Below are positions 8,812-19,112 of a DNA stretch of 34,592 nucleotides, one piece after another. The notes below the pieces were generated by a model. It ran no database searches. It saw nothing but the letters and a program-made list of their open reading frames with translations, and had not been told where the DNA came from. The position numbers and the translations under genes are program-made. The stretch is from Sunxiuqinia sp. (GTDB lineage: Bacteria; Bacteroidota; Bacteroidia; Bacteroidales; Prolixibacteraceae). The stretch is taken from contig JAGXIR010000024.1 in NCBI GenBank assembly GCA_024635605.1, forward strand, positions 1-34,592, given 5' to 3'. Position 1 is the stretch's first letter. Every line of letters starts with the position of its first letter.

Positions 8812-11100
8812 CTAATAACCTCGTTTGTTGAATAACACATAGCCGAAGCTAAAAACAACATAGAACTTGGTGTTGGGTTTTTCAAAATAATTCACTGTCA
8901 GACTCAATGGTCCCAGCCCGGTGTGATAAACCAATCCGCCCAGCCCCATCAGGCTTATATCCGAATAGTTGTCCGGATGATAAATGGCCTGGTAGTTTTC
9001 TCCCCTGACAATTTGCTGCACCGGTAAAAAAGCGTAGCCTTCCATTCTTAGGTGCATTTGACTGCTCAGCTCAATGATTGATTTTAAACCCGAAGCCACA
9101 TATTTGTTGGCACGATAATTCTCCAGAAACATGGTTTGGCTGAAGGGCGTTGGTGCAAAGGTATTGGCTGCCAGCAAGGTCGCCGAATAATTGTTCAGCA
9201 ATTCTTTGTTGCTGTAAACTGCTTCCATCGTGACTCCCAGACTGGAGCGCCGGGTGACAGGGAAATGGTTGTCGTATTTTCCTTTTAGCGTGAAAAACTT
9301 ATGGGAGCCGGAATAGGGACGGTTAAGCGGTGAATTTGATCCGGGATGGTGTTTTTCGTCACCAAGAGTGTAGGTGAAGCTAAGCTCGTTAGCAACTCCT
9401 TCGGTCGCATACTGCTTGTAGTTTTGTGAATTCCGCTCCATGCTGATTCTGCTTGAAAAGGTATCAAATCGGGTTTCTTCGGCATTATCGTCTCGTTTGA
9501 TCGATTCGTTAAAGTAGTAAGCGTCCATAGCCGATGAAAAACTGGTTCCAAGGGTAATTTTTCCATGTGTTTTTACAGGAAAACCGAGTTCAAAGCGAAA
9601 ATTACTTTCATCCTGAATGATAAAAGGAGAACTGACATCTTCGAAGAAAAATTCATTGCTGGAAGTGAAAAAGTCCCATCGGTTCAGGGTCAAATAACCC
9701 GACAGGTAAAATGGCAGGTTGGATGGGAAATCAATTCTTCCACCCGCCTTGATGGAACTGTAAAACCGGCCAAAATAAATATTGGTGCTAAGCGTGTAAG
9801 CCCGGTTGTTGAAAAACAGGTAATCGAGGCTTAAAAACCCCTGGTTGATGGGCTTGGTAGATACATTACCGCCAAATTTGATTTCCATTGCTTTTTCTTT
9901 CCGCACTTTCAAATGAATGTCGAAATAACCAGTTTCCTTGTTGTAATAAGATACCGGACGCACCGACCGGAGTTGTGGGTCGGCTACTAATTTAAAATAT
10001 TCCTTGCGCAGTTGATTCAAATCGATGATGTCATTTTTATGCTTCACACTTTGAATAATGTATTTTCGCTGCATAGGGTCGTTAACGCCTTCAACCTGAA
10101 TGTTTTGAAATAGAAGTTCGGGTTTTCGGATGTTGAAATTTTGCCTTTTTTCATCCACGGTTTCCTGGCTTACTCGCCGGCTGATCAGCATTTTGATGCT
10201 GTCCATTTGTGTCAATGCAGTTTGATAACCAGCTTCTTCAAGCGATAAAATTTTGTTGAAATCAAGTAAGCTAACATTGGAGAAGGAGCTTTCCAGCAAA
10301 AATCCTTTGTCCACCGGGACATCGTAATCTGTTTTTTGCATGATCATATTTTCCAGCTGGGCCATGACATCATCTTCGTTTGCACGCTTGGAATTGTTGG
10401 CTACCTTATGACCAATCACAATGTCGGGGTTGAACGCTTCAATCGTATTTTTAACCGGAAAATTATTGACAATGCCGCCGTCAAAAACTAACGCTCCGTC
10501 AATCACAATCGGCTTAAAATAGAGCGGGAAAGTCATTGATGCGCGAATTGCTTCACCCAGGTCACCACTTCGGAGTTCGACTTCCTTGTTTTCGAAAACA
10601 TCAGTAGCAATACACAAAAAAGGAACCATTAAATTATCGAAGTTATTGTTGCACACGGCATTGGTTGATGAAAACATTTCCATAAAAGCGAAGTCGATTT
10701 GCTCTTCAGGAATGATGTTGGTTGGCAGCATGATCCGGAGACGATCTTCTGTTCTTCGCAAATCAAGGTTCAACCATGCCGGGGTTTGCTCCAGCTTCCT
10801 GAAATAGTAGCGGTATTCTTCCTGAATTTTTCCGGTAGCCCAAAACTTGAATTGGTCGGACAGAAATAGCTCTTCCATCTCGTCGGGGGTGTAGCCGGCA
10901 GCGTAAAGACCTCCGACAATGGCTCCCATGGAGGTGCCGGAAACGTAGTCGATGGGGATGTTATTCTCTTCGAGTGCGCGGATTACGCCAATGTGTGCCA
11001 ATCCTTTTGCTCCACCTCCGCTCAGAACGAGTCCCACCGATTGTGCGCTGGAAAAAGTTGCGAAACAGGACATCAAAAAGATCAGGAAGAAAGCTTTCAT
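8812..11100 (-). CDS. Patatin-like phospholipase fused to a POTRA/Omp85-type beta-barrel (PlpD-like, type Vd architecture)
   Basis: Signal peptide; GLVLSGGGAKGLAHIGV, GTSMGA lipase motif, DGGIVNNFP catalytic Asp; POTRA-like IQVEGVNDPMQRKYI; C-terminal beta-rich barrel. Confidence 0.88.
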   Translation of the reverse strand: MKAFFLIFLMSCFATFSSAQSVGLVLSGGGAKGLAHIGVIRALEENNIPIDYVSGTSMGAIVGGLYAAGYTPDEMEELFLSDQFKFWATGKIQEEYRYYFRKLEQTPAWLNLDLRRTEDRLRIMLPTNIIPEEQIDFAFMEMFSSTNAVCNNNFDNLMVPFLCIATDVFENKEVELRSGDLGEAIRASMTFPLYFKPIVIDGALVFDGGIVNNFPVKNTIEAFNPDIVIGHKVANNSKRANEDDVMAQLENMIMQKTDYDVPVDKGFLLESSFSNVSLLDFNKILSLEEAGYQTALTQMDSIKMLISRRVSQETVDEKRQNFNIRKPELLFQNIQVEGVNDPMQRKYIIQSVKHKNDIIDLNQLRKEYFKLVADPQLRSVRPVSYYNKETGYFDIHLKVRKEKAMEIKFGGNVSTKPINQGFLSLDYLFFNNRAYTLSTNIYFGRFYSSIKAGGRIDFPSNLPFYLSGYLTLNRWDFFTSSNEFFFEDVSSPFIIQDESNFRFELGFPVKTHGKITLGTSFSSAMDAYYFNESIKRDDNAEETRFDTFSSRISMERNSQNYKQYATEGVANELSFTYTLGDEKHHPGSNSPLNRPYSGSHKFFTLKGKYDNHFPVTRRSSLGVTMEAVYSNKELLNNYSATLLAANTFAPTPFSQTMFLENYRANKYVASGLKSIIELSSQMHLRMEGYAFLPVQQIVRGENYQAIYHPDNYSDISLMGLGGLVYHTGLGPLSLTVNYFEKPNTKFYVVFSFGYVLFNKRGY

Positions 11101-11183
11101 GGCGGTAATAATTCGAGTGATTTTGGCCTTCTAAATTACGAAAATGAATGCTAAATTCATGAGCCCGCGAAAATAAATTATTG

Positions 11184-12107
11184 TTACGAATCGATTTTCA
11201 TTTTCAGGTTTTGAAAGCCTTCCCCCAATATTTCGCTGGTGTCCATGACGGTAATGAATGCATTGGGGTCAATCTGGCTGATGTACTGCTCCAGAATCGC
11301 TACTTCGCGGCGGCTGACAACCGTATAGATTATTTCCTTTTCTTCGCCACTGTACATGCCGGTTCCTTTTAAGTAGGTCCCTCCACGCTCCAGATCAACC
11401 AGAAGTTTGTGTTTGATTTGGTCGTGTTTATCTGAAATAATCAGCAGCGCCTTGTTGTAATTTGAACCTTCAATCGTGACGTCAATGGCACGACCGGTAA
11501 TGTAGATGACCAGCCAGGAATAAAGCGGAATTTGCCATTCTCCAAAAGCGGCAAGGCTCAACAATACAATGACCGAATCAACATAGATCAATAATTGACC
11601 CAACTGCAAGCCAGTGTATTTTGCGATAATCATGGCAATGATATCAGAGCCGCCCGAAGTGGCTCGTGATTTAAAAATGAGTCCTAAGCCAAAGCCAATG
11701 AGTACGCCGCCAAAAACGCATGAAAGCAGCACATCTTCAACCAAAGGTTCGCTGCCATTGACCCGAAGATAGGTGATCAAATCCATGAAAACCGACGAAA
11801 GCACAAAGCCAATAATTGTTTTTACACCAAAGCGTGGTCCCAATATTTTAATGCCGGCAATGGTCAGCGGAATGTTCAGCACCAGTGCAAACAATCCAAT
11901 TGGGATTCCGTCAGGCCAGAACGAGAACACGCCTTCGGTCATGTAGTGTACAACAATGGCAATTCCATAAACGCCTCCGGGAACAATTTTGTGAGGCGTA
12001 ATAAAATAAACGAATCCAACTGCCAAAATGAATGCTCCGATGGTTATAAAGGTATATTCCTTGAACCACCGGAGGGTAAACAATTTTTCTTTTTGAAGGA
12101 ATGCCAT
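11184..12107 (-). CDS. YitT family membrane protein (DUF161 + DUF2179)
   Basis: MAFLQKEKLFTLRWFKEYTFITIGAFILAVGFVYFITPHKIVPGGVYGIA... with C-terminal DUF2179 region. Start reassigned from 12179 to ATG at 12107. Confidence 0.85.
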   Translation of the reverse strand: MAFLQKEKLFTLRWFKEYTFITIGAFILAVGFVYFITPHKIVPGGVYGIAIVVHYMTEGVFSFWPDGIPIGLFALVLNIPLTIAGIKILGPRFGVKTIIGFVLSSVFMDLITYLRVNGSEPLVEDVLLSCVFGGVLIGFGLGLIFKSRATSGGSDIIAMIIAKYTGLQLGQLLIYVDSVIVLLSLAAFGEWQIPLYSWLVIYITGRAIDVTIEGSNYNKALLIISDKHDQIKHKLLVDLERGGTYLKGTGMYSGEEKEIIYTVVSRREVAILEQYISQIDPNAFITVMDTSEILGEGFQNLKMKIDS

Positions 12108-12263
12108 GAGTTTCTGTTTTATGCAAATTAAGCTGAGTAGCGGATGATAAGCTGTGATTTTTATCAGCAAAAGCATCATTTATAGGCGGTGAAGTGATTT
12201 ATCCAGTTGTCTGATACTTATATCTGAAAGAAGCGAGTTAATAGCCTTGGGGATATGACAAAA

Positions 12264-12290
12264 AAAAGGCCCTCAAACTGAAGGCCTTTT
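12264..12290 (-). terminator. Rho-independent terminator after rplS
   Basis: AAAAGGCC...GGCCTTTT stem; T tract on the minus strand (A run 12260-12267 on +). Confidence 0.8.
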
Positions 12291-12308
12291 ATATTGTAAA
12301 TTCTAATT

Positions 12309-12656
12309 TTAGAATCTTCTTTCCTTGATTCTTGCTTTTTTACCGGTCCGCTGACGTTGGTAAAAAATACGTGCACGACGCACACTACCTGTTTTGTTAA
12401 TGTCAATTCCTTCAATAAAAGGAGAAGTCATTGGGAAAATACGCTCAACACCAACGTTTCCCGACATTTTACGCACAGTAAAAGTCTTGTTTGTTCCGGC
12501 ACCTTTCACCTGGATCACTACACCGCGGAAGTCCTGAATACGTTCTTTGTTTCCTTCCTTAATTTTGTAGTGTACAGTGATGGTATCACCTGCGCTAAAT
12601 TTTGGTAGGTTGTTTTCAACCTCAAAAGCTTTTTCGGCTACTTTAATTAAATCCAT
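12309..12656 (-). CDS. rplS: 50S ribosomal protein L19
   Basis: FSAGDTITVHYKIKEGNKERIQDFRGVVI...GVERIFPMTSPFIEGIDI...ARIFYQRQRTGKKARIKE; canonical L19. Confidence 0.97.
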   Translation of the reverse strand: MDLIKVAEKAFEVENNLPKFSAGDTITVHYKIKEGNKERIQDFRGVVIQVKGAGTNKTFTVRKMSGNVGVERIFPMTSPFIEGIDINKTGSVRRARIFYQRQRTGKKARIKERRF

Positions 12657-12766
12657 CGTTCTAAAGTTTTAAGGCAATGTTACACAGCTTCAGTGTAAGA
12701 GATTGCATAATTTGGCGCAAAATTAGCAATATTTGCGGTCTTCCAAAACATTTATGTTTTTAATTT

Positions 12767-14449
12767 TTAATTCGAAGCGCCATCAATGACCTTGAAATGA
12801 TCACCTGTGCTATTGATGATTGCCTCGTACCACCATTCGGGGTATCCCGGAAAATCGGGTGAGGCAGGTTGCCCATATTCATTTCTTAAAAATTCGCCGT
12901 CTTCTTCCTTTTTGACATTGCCGTCCATATATTTGACAATAAGGTAGTGCGACAGTTCCTTCCAGTCGGCAGTCATGTTGTTGGCTTCATTCACGGAGTA
13001 TTGAGTCAGAAATTCGCGCGCTTTGGCCGGACCTTGTTTTTCGTACAGCAGCTTGGCTGCCTGATCGATGGCTGGTCTATAAGCGATGAACTTACCTTCA
13101 ATTTCAGCTTGGCGCTCGCGGATGTGTTCAATCATCGCGTCGTAACGCAGGTAGGCAAAATTGGTTACCGTGTTGAAGACCCAGAAAGCTGATGTTTCGG
13201 AATAATTCAGCAGGTCGCCATTTCCAACGGCAAAACATTCGGGAATTTCGGTAATGCCGCAATACATGGGCGCGTAGCAGGTGCTGTAAGTATCATCTAC
13301 TCCAAACCAGAGAATTCCGCCAATGGCATCGGGCAGCCACGAGCGGCTTTGCGAAACAAATGAAAAGCCGGTTTGCTGGGTTGAAATAGCACGTTCGTTA
13401 CAGTATTCAACCGAATCAACTTCCCAGGTCAATCCCCTCCAGCGGTAAGGCAGTTTGTGCGGACCTGCTCCAAGATCTTGGGTCATATCCAGTTCGGTAC
13501 CTTCAAAGTGGTCGCGCATCATTTCCATCACATCTTTTACTGATAGCTTTTTGTCGGGTTTAATCCAAAGGGGCATGCGGTTGGTGGCGTAGTTGGTTGT
13601 GGTGTCATACTCAACCAGGCCTTTGGCGTAGTTGGTGTATTGATCCATACCTTCGGCTACTTTGTTGAACCCGGCCCAAACACGTGCTTCGCAAAAGCGG
13701 GCACCACCAAAATCAACTGGTGCGTAAACGTCGGAAAAGCTAAAGTCTTTATTTACCCCATCAAACCAGCCTTTTTCGCGGGCAAAAGAAATCACGTCGT
13801 TCGAATAAATGCAATTATGCGTGTCATTCAATGGAAAAGTGGTAATCCGAGCCTGGTTGGCATGTCCGCTGATATAACCATCAGGCACCCGGACGGCTAC
13901 CCAAACAGCTCCTTTTTCGCCTTCACCTTTGCCAATCATTTCCAAAATCCATACTTCATTTGGATCGGCAATGGAGAACGATTCGCCCGAACTGTAGTAT
14001 CCATATTCCTCAACCAGGTCTGTCATGACCTCAATGGCTTCGCGGGCAGTTTTTGCACGCTGAAGTGTGACATAAATCAAGCTTCCGTAGTCCATAATGG
14101 CTCCCGATTGGCTGCCCAATTCTTCGCGGCCACCAAAAGTTGTTTCGCCTATAGCCAACTGAAATTCATTCATGTTTCCAACAACACTGTAAGTATGTGT
14201 CACTTCAGGGATGACTCCGAGAAATTTACCGGTATCCCACTCATGAATTTCCCGGGTAGCTCCTTCAGGATGGTCGGTAGCCGGTTGGAAATATAATTCG
14301 CCGTAAAGGTTATGCGAGTCGGCAGCATACGTGATCATGGTTGATCCGTCAACTGAAGCTCCTTTGGTAACCAGGAAATTGGTACACGCCCAGCTGTAAA
14401 CTGAGCCAATCAAAATAAAAAAGGCAATTGCACTTATTTTTTTTCTCAT
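12767..14449 (-). CDS. C69 (U34/PepD) family dipeptidase, secreted
   Basis: Signal peptide then Cys nucleophile ACTNFLVTKGASVDGSTMITYAADSH; GESFSIADPNEVWILEMIGKG typical of C69. Confidence 0.9.
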   Translation of the reverse strand: MRKKISAIAFFILIGSVYSWACTNFLVTKGASVDGSTMITYAADSHNLYGELYFQPATDHPEGATREIHEWDTGKFLGVIPEVTHTYSVVGNMNEFQLAIGETTFGGREELGSQSGAIMDYGSLIYVTLQRAKTAREAIEVMTDLVEEYGYYSSGESFSIADPNEVWILEMIGKGEGEKGAVWVAVRVPDGYISGHANQARITTFPLNDTHNCIYSNDVISFAREKGWFDGVNKDFSFSDVYAPVDFGGARFCEARVWAGFNKVAEGMDQYTNYAKGLVEYDTTTNYATNRMPLWIKPDKKLSVKDVMEMMRDHFEGTELDMTQDLGAGPHKLPYRWRGLTWEVDSVEYCNERAISTQQTGFSFVSQSRSWLPDAIGGILWFGVDDTYSTCYAPMYCGITEIPECFAVGNGDLLNYSETSAFWVFNTVTNFAYLRYDAMIEHIRERQAEIEGKFIAYRPAIDQAAKLLYEKQGPAKAREFLTQYSVNEANNMTADWKELSHYLIVKYMDGNVKKEEDGEFLRNEYGQPASPDFPGYPEWWYEAIINSTGDHFKVIDGASN

Positions 14450-14698
14450 TATTATTCGTTTAAAAAATTGTCTGTTTCAGATTTTAAAATCAAGGCTCCT
14501 AAAAAAGCGAAAAAAAGCCTGAATTAAAAATGAGTAAACTCAAAAATAGACCGATTTATGTTTTTTGTTGTCGATTTTAAAATAAATAGTTTTGGCGAAT
14601 AGGTGAGCCAAGCTTTCATTCTCGATGCTTTCTGTTGCATTTAGATGGTCATATTTTATGAAAGTCTGCCAAAAATTACCAATTTTATGCATTCAAAA

Positions 14699-14751
14699 AA
14701 AAGGGGAGAAGCGGGGGCTGCGCCCTTGGGTTGAACAGATTTCTCCTTTTT
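14699..14751 (+). promoter_or_regulatory. Attenuator/terminator-like hairpin in the leader of the flavin reductase-rubredoxin gene
   Basis: AAAGGGGAGAA (14700-14710) pairs with TTCTCCTTTTT (14741-14751); inner GGGC-TGC-GCCC hairpin (14715-14725); T run at the 3' side. Confidence 0.4.
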
Positions 14752-14781
14752 AAATTAGGAACAATTAAAGCGATTACGAAA

Positions 14782-15522
14782 ATGAAATACAGTGCTTTTC
14801 ATAAAATGTCATACGGGATGTACCTTGTAGCTACTGAGCTCAATGGTAAAAAATCGGGCTACATTGCCAATACCGCTTTTCAGGTTACCAATTCGCCGGA
14901 GCAGGTTGCTATTTCGTGTCATAAAGAGAATCGGACCACCGATGTGATTCGCGAAGCTGGTGCTTTTTCGGTTTCCATTTTGAAGCAGGAACTGGATGTG
15001 AAATTGATTGGCAATTTTGGGTTTATGTCGGGTAGCGACTTGGATAAGTTTCAGGATGTGAAAACGCAAACTGCCAAAACTGGGATGCCCATTGTGTTGG
15101 ACGAATGTGTGGCCTGGCTGGATTGCAAGGTTCGCCAAACAGTGGATGTCGGCTCGCATTGGCTGATTATTGGTGAAGTGGTGGACAGCGATGTGGTTTT
15201 AGATGAGGAACCTTTGACTTACAAGGTCTATCGTGAGAAGTATAAGATGCTTTCGCCCAAAAATTCGCCGACTTATATTGAACGGGAAACTCTGGATCAG
15301 GAAGAAGCTGAAACTAAAAAAGAAGAAGAGGAGCAAAAGTCGGAAGCAGGCGGCGAATCAAGTGCTGAACCACATGTATGCCTGATTTGTGGCTATACCT
15401 ACGATCCGGAAGTGGGAGATCCAAGCATGGGAATTCCTCCGGGGACGCCGTTTGAAGATTTGCCCGACGATTATAAATGTCCGATTTGTAATGCCGCGAA
15501 AGAATACTTCAAGAAAGTATAA
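14782..15522 (+). CDS. Flavin reductase-like domain protein fused to C-terminal rubredoxin (high-molecular-weight rubredoxin type)
   Basis: N-terminal [52 protein letters not shown]; acidic linker; C-terminal [41 protein letters not shown] rubredoxin CxxC pairs. Confidence 0.9.
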   Translation: MKYSAFHKMSYGMYLVATELNGKKSGYIANTAFQVTNSPEQVAISCHKENRTTDVIREAGAFSVSILKQELDVKLIGNFGFMSGSDLDKFQDVKTQTAKTGMPIVLDECVAWLDCKVRQTVDVGSHWLIIGEVVDSDVVLDEEPLTYKVYREKYKMLSPKNSPTYIERETLDQEEAETKKEEEEQKSEAGGESSAEPHVCLICGYTYDPEVGDPSMGIPPGTPFEDLPDDYKCPICNAAKEYFKKV

Positions 15523-15559
15523 TTTGCGCTGTTCGTGTGCTTGTAGTTTTTGCGGCATG

Positions 15560-15594
15560 AAAAAATCCCGGCTTTTCAAAGCCGGGATTTTTTT
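15560..15594. terminator. Bidirectional terminator between convergent genes
   Basis: AAAAAATCCCGGCTTT-tc-AAAGCCGGGATTTTTTT. Confidence 0.9.
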
Positions 15595-15614
15595 AATGTT
15601 GTCTTTATCGCTGA

Positions 15615-17111
15615 TTACATGTTGGCATCTTTCAGAATTACGTCGTGTGCACCGCCCTCAACGATGCTGGTTGCTGACACCAACGTGATTTTGGCTTCCT
15701 CTTTCAGTTGCTGAACTGAAATAGCTCCACAGCTGCACATGGTCGATTTCATTTTTCCCAGGGTAATGTCGAGGTTGTCTTTCAGCTTTCCGGCGTAGGG
15801 AACATAACTGTCTACGCCTTCTTCAAATTTAAGACCAGTACCTCCGCCCATGTCGTAACGCTGCCAGTTGCGTGCCCGGTTGGACCCTTCTCCCCAGTAT
15901 TCTTTGACGTAACGGTTATTGACCATCAGCTTGCGCGTGGGGCTTTCGTCAAAGCGGGCAAAATAGCGGCCCATCATCAAAAAGTCGGCTCCCATTGCCA
16001 GCGCCAGCACCATGTGGTAGTCCTGCACGATTCCGCCATCGGAGCAAATAGGAATGTAGGTTCCCGTTTTTTCGAAGTATTCGTCGCGGGCTGCGGCCAC
16101 TTCAATAATGGAGGTTGCCTGTCCGCGGCCAATACCTTTTTGTTCGCGGGTGATACAAATAGACCCGCCGCCGATTCCAACTTTAATGAAATCAGCTCCG
16201 GCTTCGGCCAGGTATAAAAAGCCAGCTTTGTCAACGACGTTGCCGGCACCAATTTTTACTTCACCCTTAAATTCTTTTTTAACGTACTCAATGGTTTCCC
16301 GTTGCCAGGCCGAAAAGCCGTCAGACGAGTCCACGCAAAGCACATCGGCTCCGGCGGCTATCAATGCAGGAACACGTTCTTTGTAGTCGCGGCTGTTGAT
16401 TCCGGCTCCAACCATTAGTTTTTTATTGGTATCCGATAGTTCGTTCGGGTATTCTTTGTGGCTTTCGTAGTCTTTCCGAAAGACAAAATATTGCAGGTTT
16501 TGATTTTGATCAATAATTGGCAGGCTATTCAGTTTATGATCCCAAATCACATCGTTGGCTTCATTCAATGTCATCCCAAGCTGACCGGTAATCATCTTGT
16601 CAAAGGGAGTCATAAAATCCTTTACTTTCTTGTCCAGTGGATCGCGTGTCGTTCTGAAATCGCGTCCGGTAACAATGCCCAGTAGTTTTCCGTTGGGCGA
16701 GCCATCTTCAGTAACTCCCAAGGTTGAATGTCCTGTTTTGTCAATCAAATCAATCACGTCAGCCAGCTCATGTTCCGGGGTCAGGTTCGAATCGCTTTCC
16801 ACAAATCCGGCCTTGAATTTTTTAACTTTTCGAACCATTTCGGCTTGGGTGTCGATGGGTTGCGAACCAAAAATAAAAGACAGTCCGCCGTTACGAGCTA
16901 AAGCAATGGCCATGTTGTTGTCCGACACAGATTGCATAATGGCCGAAACAAAAGGAACATTCAGCTCCATACTTGGTTTTTCACCCTTCTTAAAACTTAC
17001 CAAAGGCGCTCTTAATGAGACGTTTTCAGGTAAGCATGTTTTGTCGGTCAGTCCGGGGATCAGCAGATATTCACTAAAGGTTCTGGAAACTTCGTTTGAG
17101 TACTTGGCCAT
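15615..17111 (-). CDS. guaB: IMP dehydrogenase
   Basis: 498 aa; [32 protein letters not shown] region, [21 protein letters not shown] catalytic loop. Confidence 0.93.
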   Translation of the reverse strand: MAKYSNEVSRTFSEYLLIPGLTDKTCLPENVSLRAPLVSFKKGEKPSMELNVPFVSAIMQSVSDNNMAIALARNGGLSFIFGSQPIDTQAEMVRKVKKFKAGFVESDSNLTPEHELADVIDLIDKTGHSTLGVTEDGSPNGKLLGIVTGRDFRTTRDPLDKKVKDFMTPFDKMITGQLGMTLNEANDVIWDHKLNSLPIIDQNQNLQYFVFRKDYESHKEYPNELSDTNKKLMVGAGINSRDYKERVPALIAAGADVLCVDSSDGFSAWQRETIEYVKKEFKGEVKIGAGNVVDKAGFLYLAEAGADFIKVGIGGGSICITREQKGIGRGQATSIIEVAAARDEYFEKTGTYIPICSDGGIVQDYHMVLALAMGADFLMMGRYFARFDESPTRKLMVNNRYVKEYWGEGSNRARNWQRYDMGGGTGLKFEEGVDSYVPYAGKLKDNLDITLGKMKSTMCSCGAISVQQLKEEAKITLVSATSIVEGGAHDVILKDANM

Positions 17112-17217
17112 AATCTATCAGCTTTTGGATTGAAAAATTGCGCAAAACTACGATATTTTTACAAAGAACGGCAGCTTTTGGCTTAAAAACGAGCAATAAT
17201 TTTTTATGAATAAGTAA

Positions 17218-17248
17218 GTGAGCAGGTGACTCCAAGTCACCTGCTCAC
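17218..17248. other. Strong hairpin in the creD-guaB intergenic region
   Basis: Perfect 14-bp stem GTGAGCAGGTGACT-cca-AGTCACCTGCTCAC. Confidence 0.7.
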
Positions 17249-17313
17249 TGATGCAAAACGGTGTGGTTACTGAGGGCTTTACTTGGAGTGGAACCCTCAA
17301 TGAAACCCTTTAG

Positions 17314-18633
17314 TTAGTCATTGTACCAATTAATTTTTCGGGTGAAGAACATGGTTAGCGCTAGAATAAAAAACAATCCGATACTTCCGGTCAGCAAGGC
17401 GTATGATTCCATTTGCATTAAGATGAAGATAAAGCCAAATGAGAAAATTAGGATGGAAATCAGCATGATGGAGTTAAGCCCGGTTTTAAGGAAGGTTCGG
17501 GAATAGGCGAATACCAGCCCCGTCACGGATAGCGCTGAAATGAGATACGCCGAATTGAACCCGGTTTGCTCCGAAATTGAAAGCAGCAACAAATAAAAGA
17601 TCAGGATGGCGACCCCAACTAAAATGTATTGAAACGGATGTATCCGCTGTCTGGTAATGATTTCATTCAGAAAAAATGAAAGAAACATAAACAGGATGAT
17701 GAGAATTCCATATTGGGCACTGCGGTAATTTTTTTGATAGTGATCGGCGACTGTCACCAGTTTTACGCCGAAGTCGGCTTGGGTCACATCAAATTCGTTA
17801 CCTGTCCATTGCTGTGGAAAGTTCCGGTTGTAGTTTAGTACCTTCCAGTTGGCTGTAAAACCGTTGGTGTCGACTGTTCGTGCTGTAGGTAAAAAATTTC
17901 CCTGAAAGCCAGGATCCTTCCAGGTGGAATGAAGAGAAACTTCGGTGGTTTCGCCTAAAGGCGCAAACTGCATGGCATCGGATCCTTTTAGGTTTAGTTT
18001 GATCTGGAAATTTGCAGAAAGACTATTTCCATCTTGAGTCGGCAGCGAAAGTGAAATTCCATTATTCCCCAAAACTTTATTATCCATGCCCGGCGAAAAA
18101 GGGTAGGAGTGTTCGTTCCACGATAGATTGGCCATGGCATTGATTCCCCGAAGGTCGCTGATGGCCAAGGATAGTTTGGCTTTTTCCCAGAGAACATCCT
18201 CCGGATTTATTTTCAGGCTCTCAAAATCGGGGCTTTTGAAATTGCCATTAATTTCCAGTGACGATTCATAAACAACGGTCTGATAGATGCTCCGATACAA
18301 TTCCTGCGGCATGATTTGTCCTGCGATGGCCAATGTTTCCGGGAGAAAATGACATTCTCGAACTTGCTCGCGAACCACCTCATTTCCATCGACGATGCGT
18401 TCGATGTACGGAATCGTCAATAGGGGGCCGCGAATGGTTTGACTGAGTGACCACTTTTCCATCACTTCGTGTTTTGCCGATTCGGCCGTTGTTTCGCGTT
18501 CCTGGATCAACCCGATAATCATCATTTTTGGAATCAGTAAAACCAATGCAATGATTCCGATGATAATTACTTTCAAGGTCAACTGCACATTGACCGACCT
18601 GAATTTCTGTTCTAAATTTCGATTTGTTTCCAT
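17314..18633 (-). CDS. creD: CreD family inner membrane protein
   Basis: IQERETTAESAKHEVMEKWSLSQTIRGPLLTIPYIE CreD-like N-terminus, large periplasmic region and C-terminal TM cluster. Confidence 0.85.
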   Translation of the reverse strand: METNRNLEQKFRSVNVQLTLKVIIIGIIALVLLIPKMMIIGLIQERETTAESAKHEVMEKWSLSQTIRGPLLTIPYIERIVDGNEVVREQVRECHFLPETLAIAGQIMPQELYRSIYQTVVYESSLEINGNFKSPDFESLKINPEDVLWEKAKLSLAISDLRGINAMANLSWNEHSYPFSPGMDNKVLGNNGISLSLPTQDGNSLSANFQIKLNLKGSDAMQFAPLGETTEVSLHSTWKDPGFQGNFLPTARTVDTNGFTANWKVLNYNRNFPQQWTGNEFDVTQADFGVKLVTVADHYQKNYRSAQYGILIILFMFLSFFLNEIITRQRIHPFQYILVGVAILIFYLLLLSISEQTGFNSAYLISALSVTGLVFAYSRTFLKTGLNSIMLISILIFSFGFIFILMQMESYALLTGSIGLFFILALTMFFTRKINWYND

Positions 18634-18651
18634 TTTAAATGATTAGTAAAG

Positions 18652-18670
18652 TACTTTGTATTTCAAAGTG
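18652..18670. promoter_or_regulatory. Candidate operator upstream of creD
   Basis: TACTTTG-TATTT-CAAAGTG; inverted copy of the site at 19756-19774. Confidence 0.55.
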
Positions 18671-18685
18671 AATGATTAAAAAAAT

Positions 18686-18982
18686 TTAACGTTGTTTCAA
18701 TATTTCTTCTAATGCGTTAAGATGCTTTTCAAAAGCCAACTTCCCCTTTTCGGTAATTGTGTAAACCGTATTTGGTTTTCGGTTGATAAAACTTTTTCTC
18801 ACGGAGATGTATTCTTCCTTTTCAAGGTGCTTTAAGTGGCTGGCCAGGTTGCCATCGGTCACTTCAAGCAAGTCTTTTAAATCGTTGAAAGAAGCCTCAG
18901 TGTTCACCAACAGAACCGACATGGTACCTAGTCTGATCTTATTTTCGAAAGCTTTATCTAGTTGATGAAATAAATTTTTCAT
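18686..18982 (-). CDS. Winged-helix DNA-binding regulator (HTH_34/ArsR-MarR-like)
   Basis: 98 aa; FNDLKDLLEVTDGNLASHLKHLEKEEYISVRKSFINRKPNTVYTITEKGK winged helix. Confidence 0.85.
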   Translation of the reverse strand: MKNLFHQLDKAFENKIRLGTMSVLLVNTEASFNDLKDLLEVTDGNLASHLKHLEKEEYISVRKSFINRKPNTVYTITEKGKLAFEKHLNALEEILKQR

Positions 18983-19112
18983 GTGTCTGTTTTATCGATT
19001 GGCCTCTCTGCAATTTGTGTATCAGCGTCCGCTTTTCAATTAAGTTATCAACGCATGGAACTCGCCAAAAAATACTACCCTTTACGGTAAAAGTATTAGG
19101 TGATGGCTCGTT

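Noticed and set aside
12108-12179. N-terminal extension of the YitT ORF
   Set aside because: MAFLQKEK... at 12107 matches the family start better.
19065-19100. aaaatactaccctttacggtaaaagtattagg imperfect palindrome upstream of the HTH regulator
   Set aside because: Imperfect and unlike the TACTTTG...CAAAGTA sites; not enough support as an operator or terminator.
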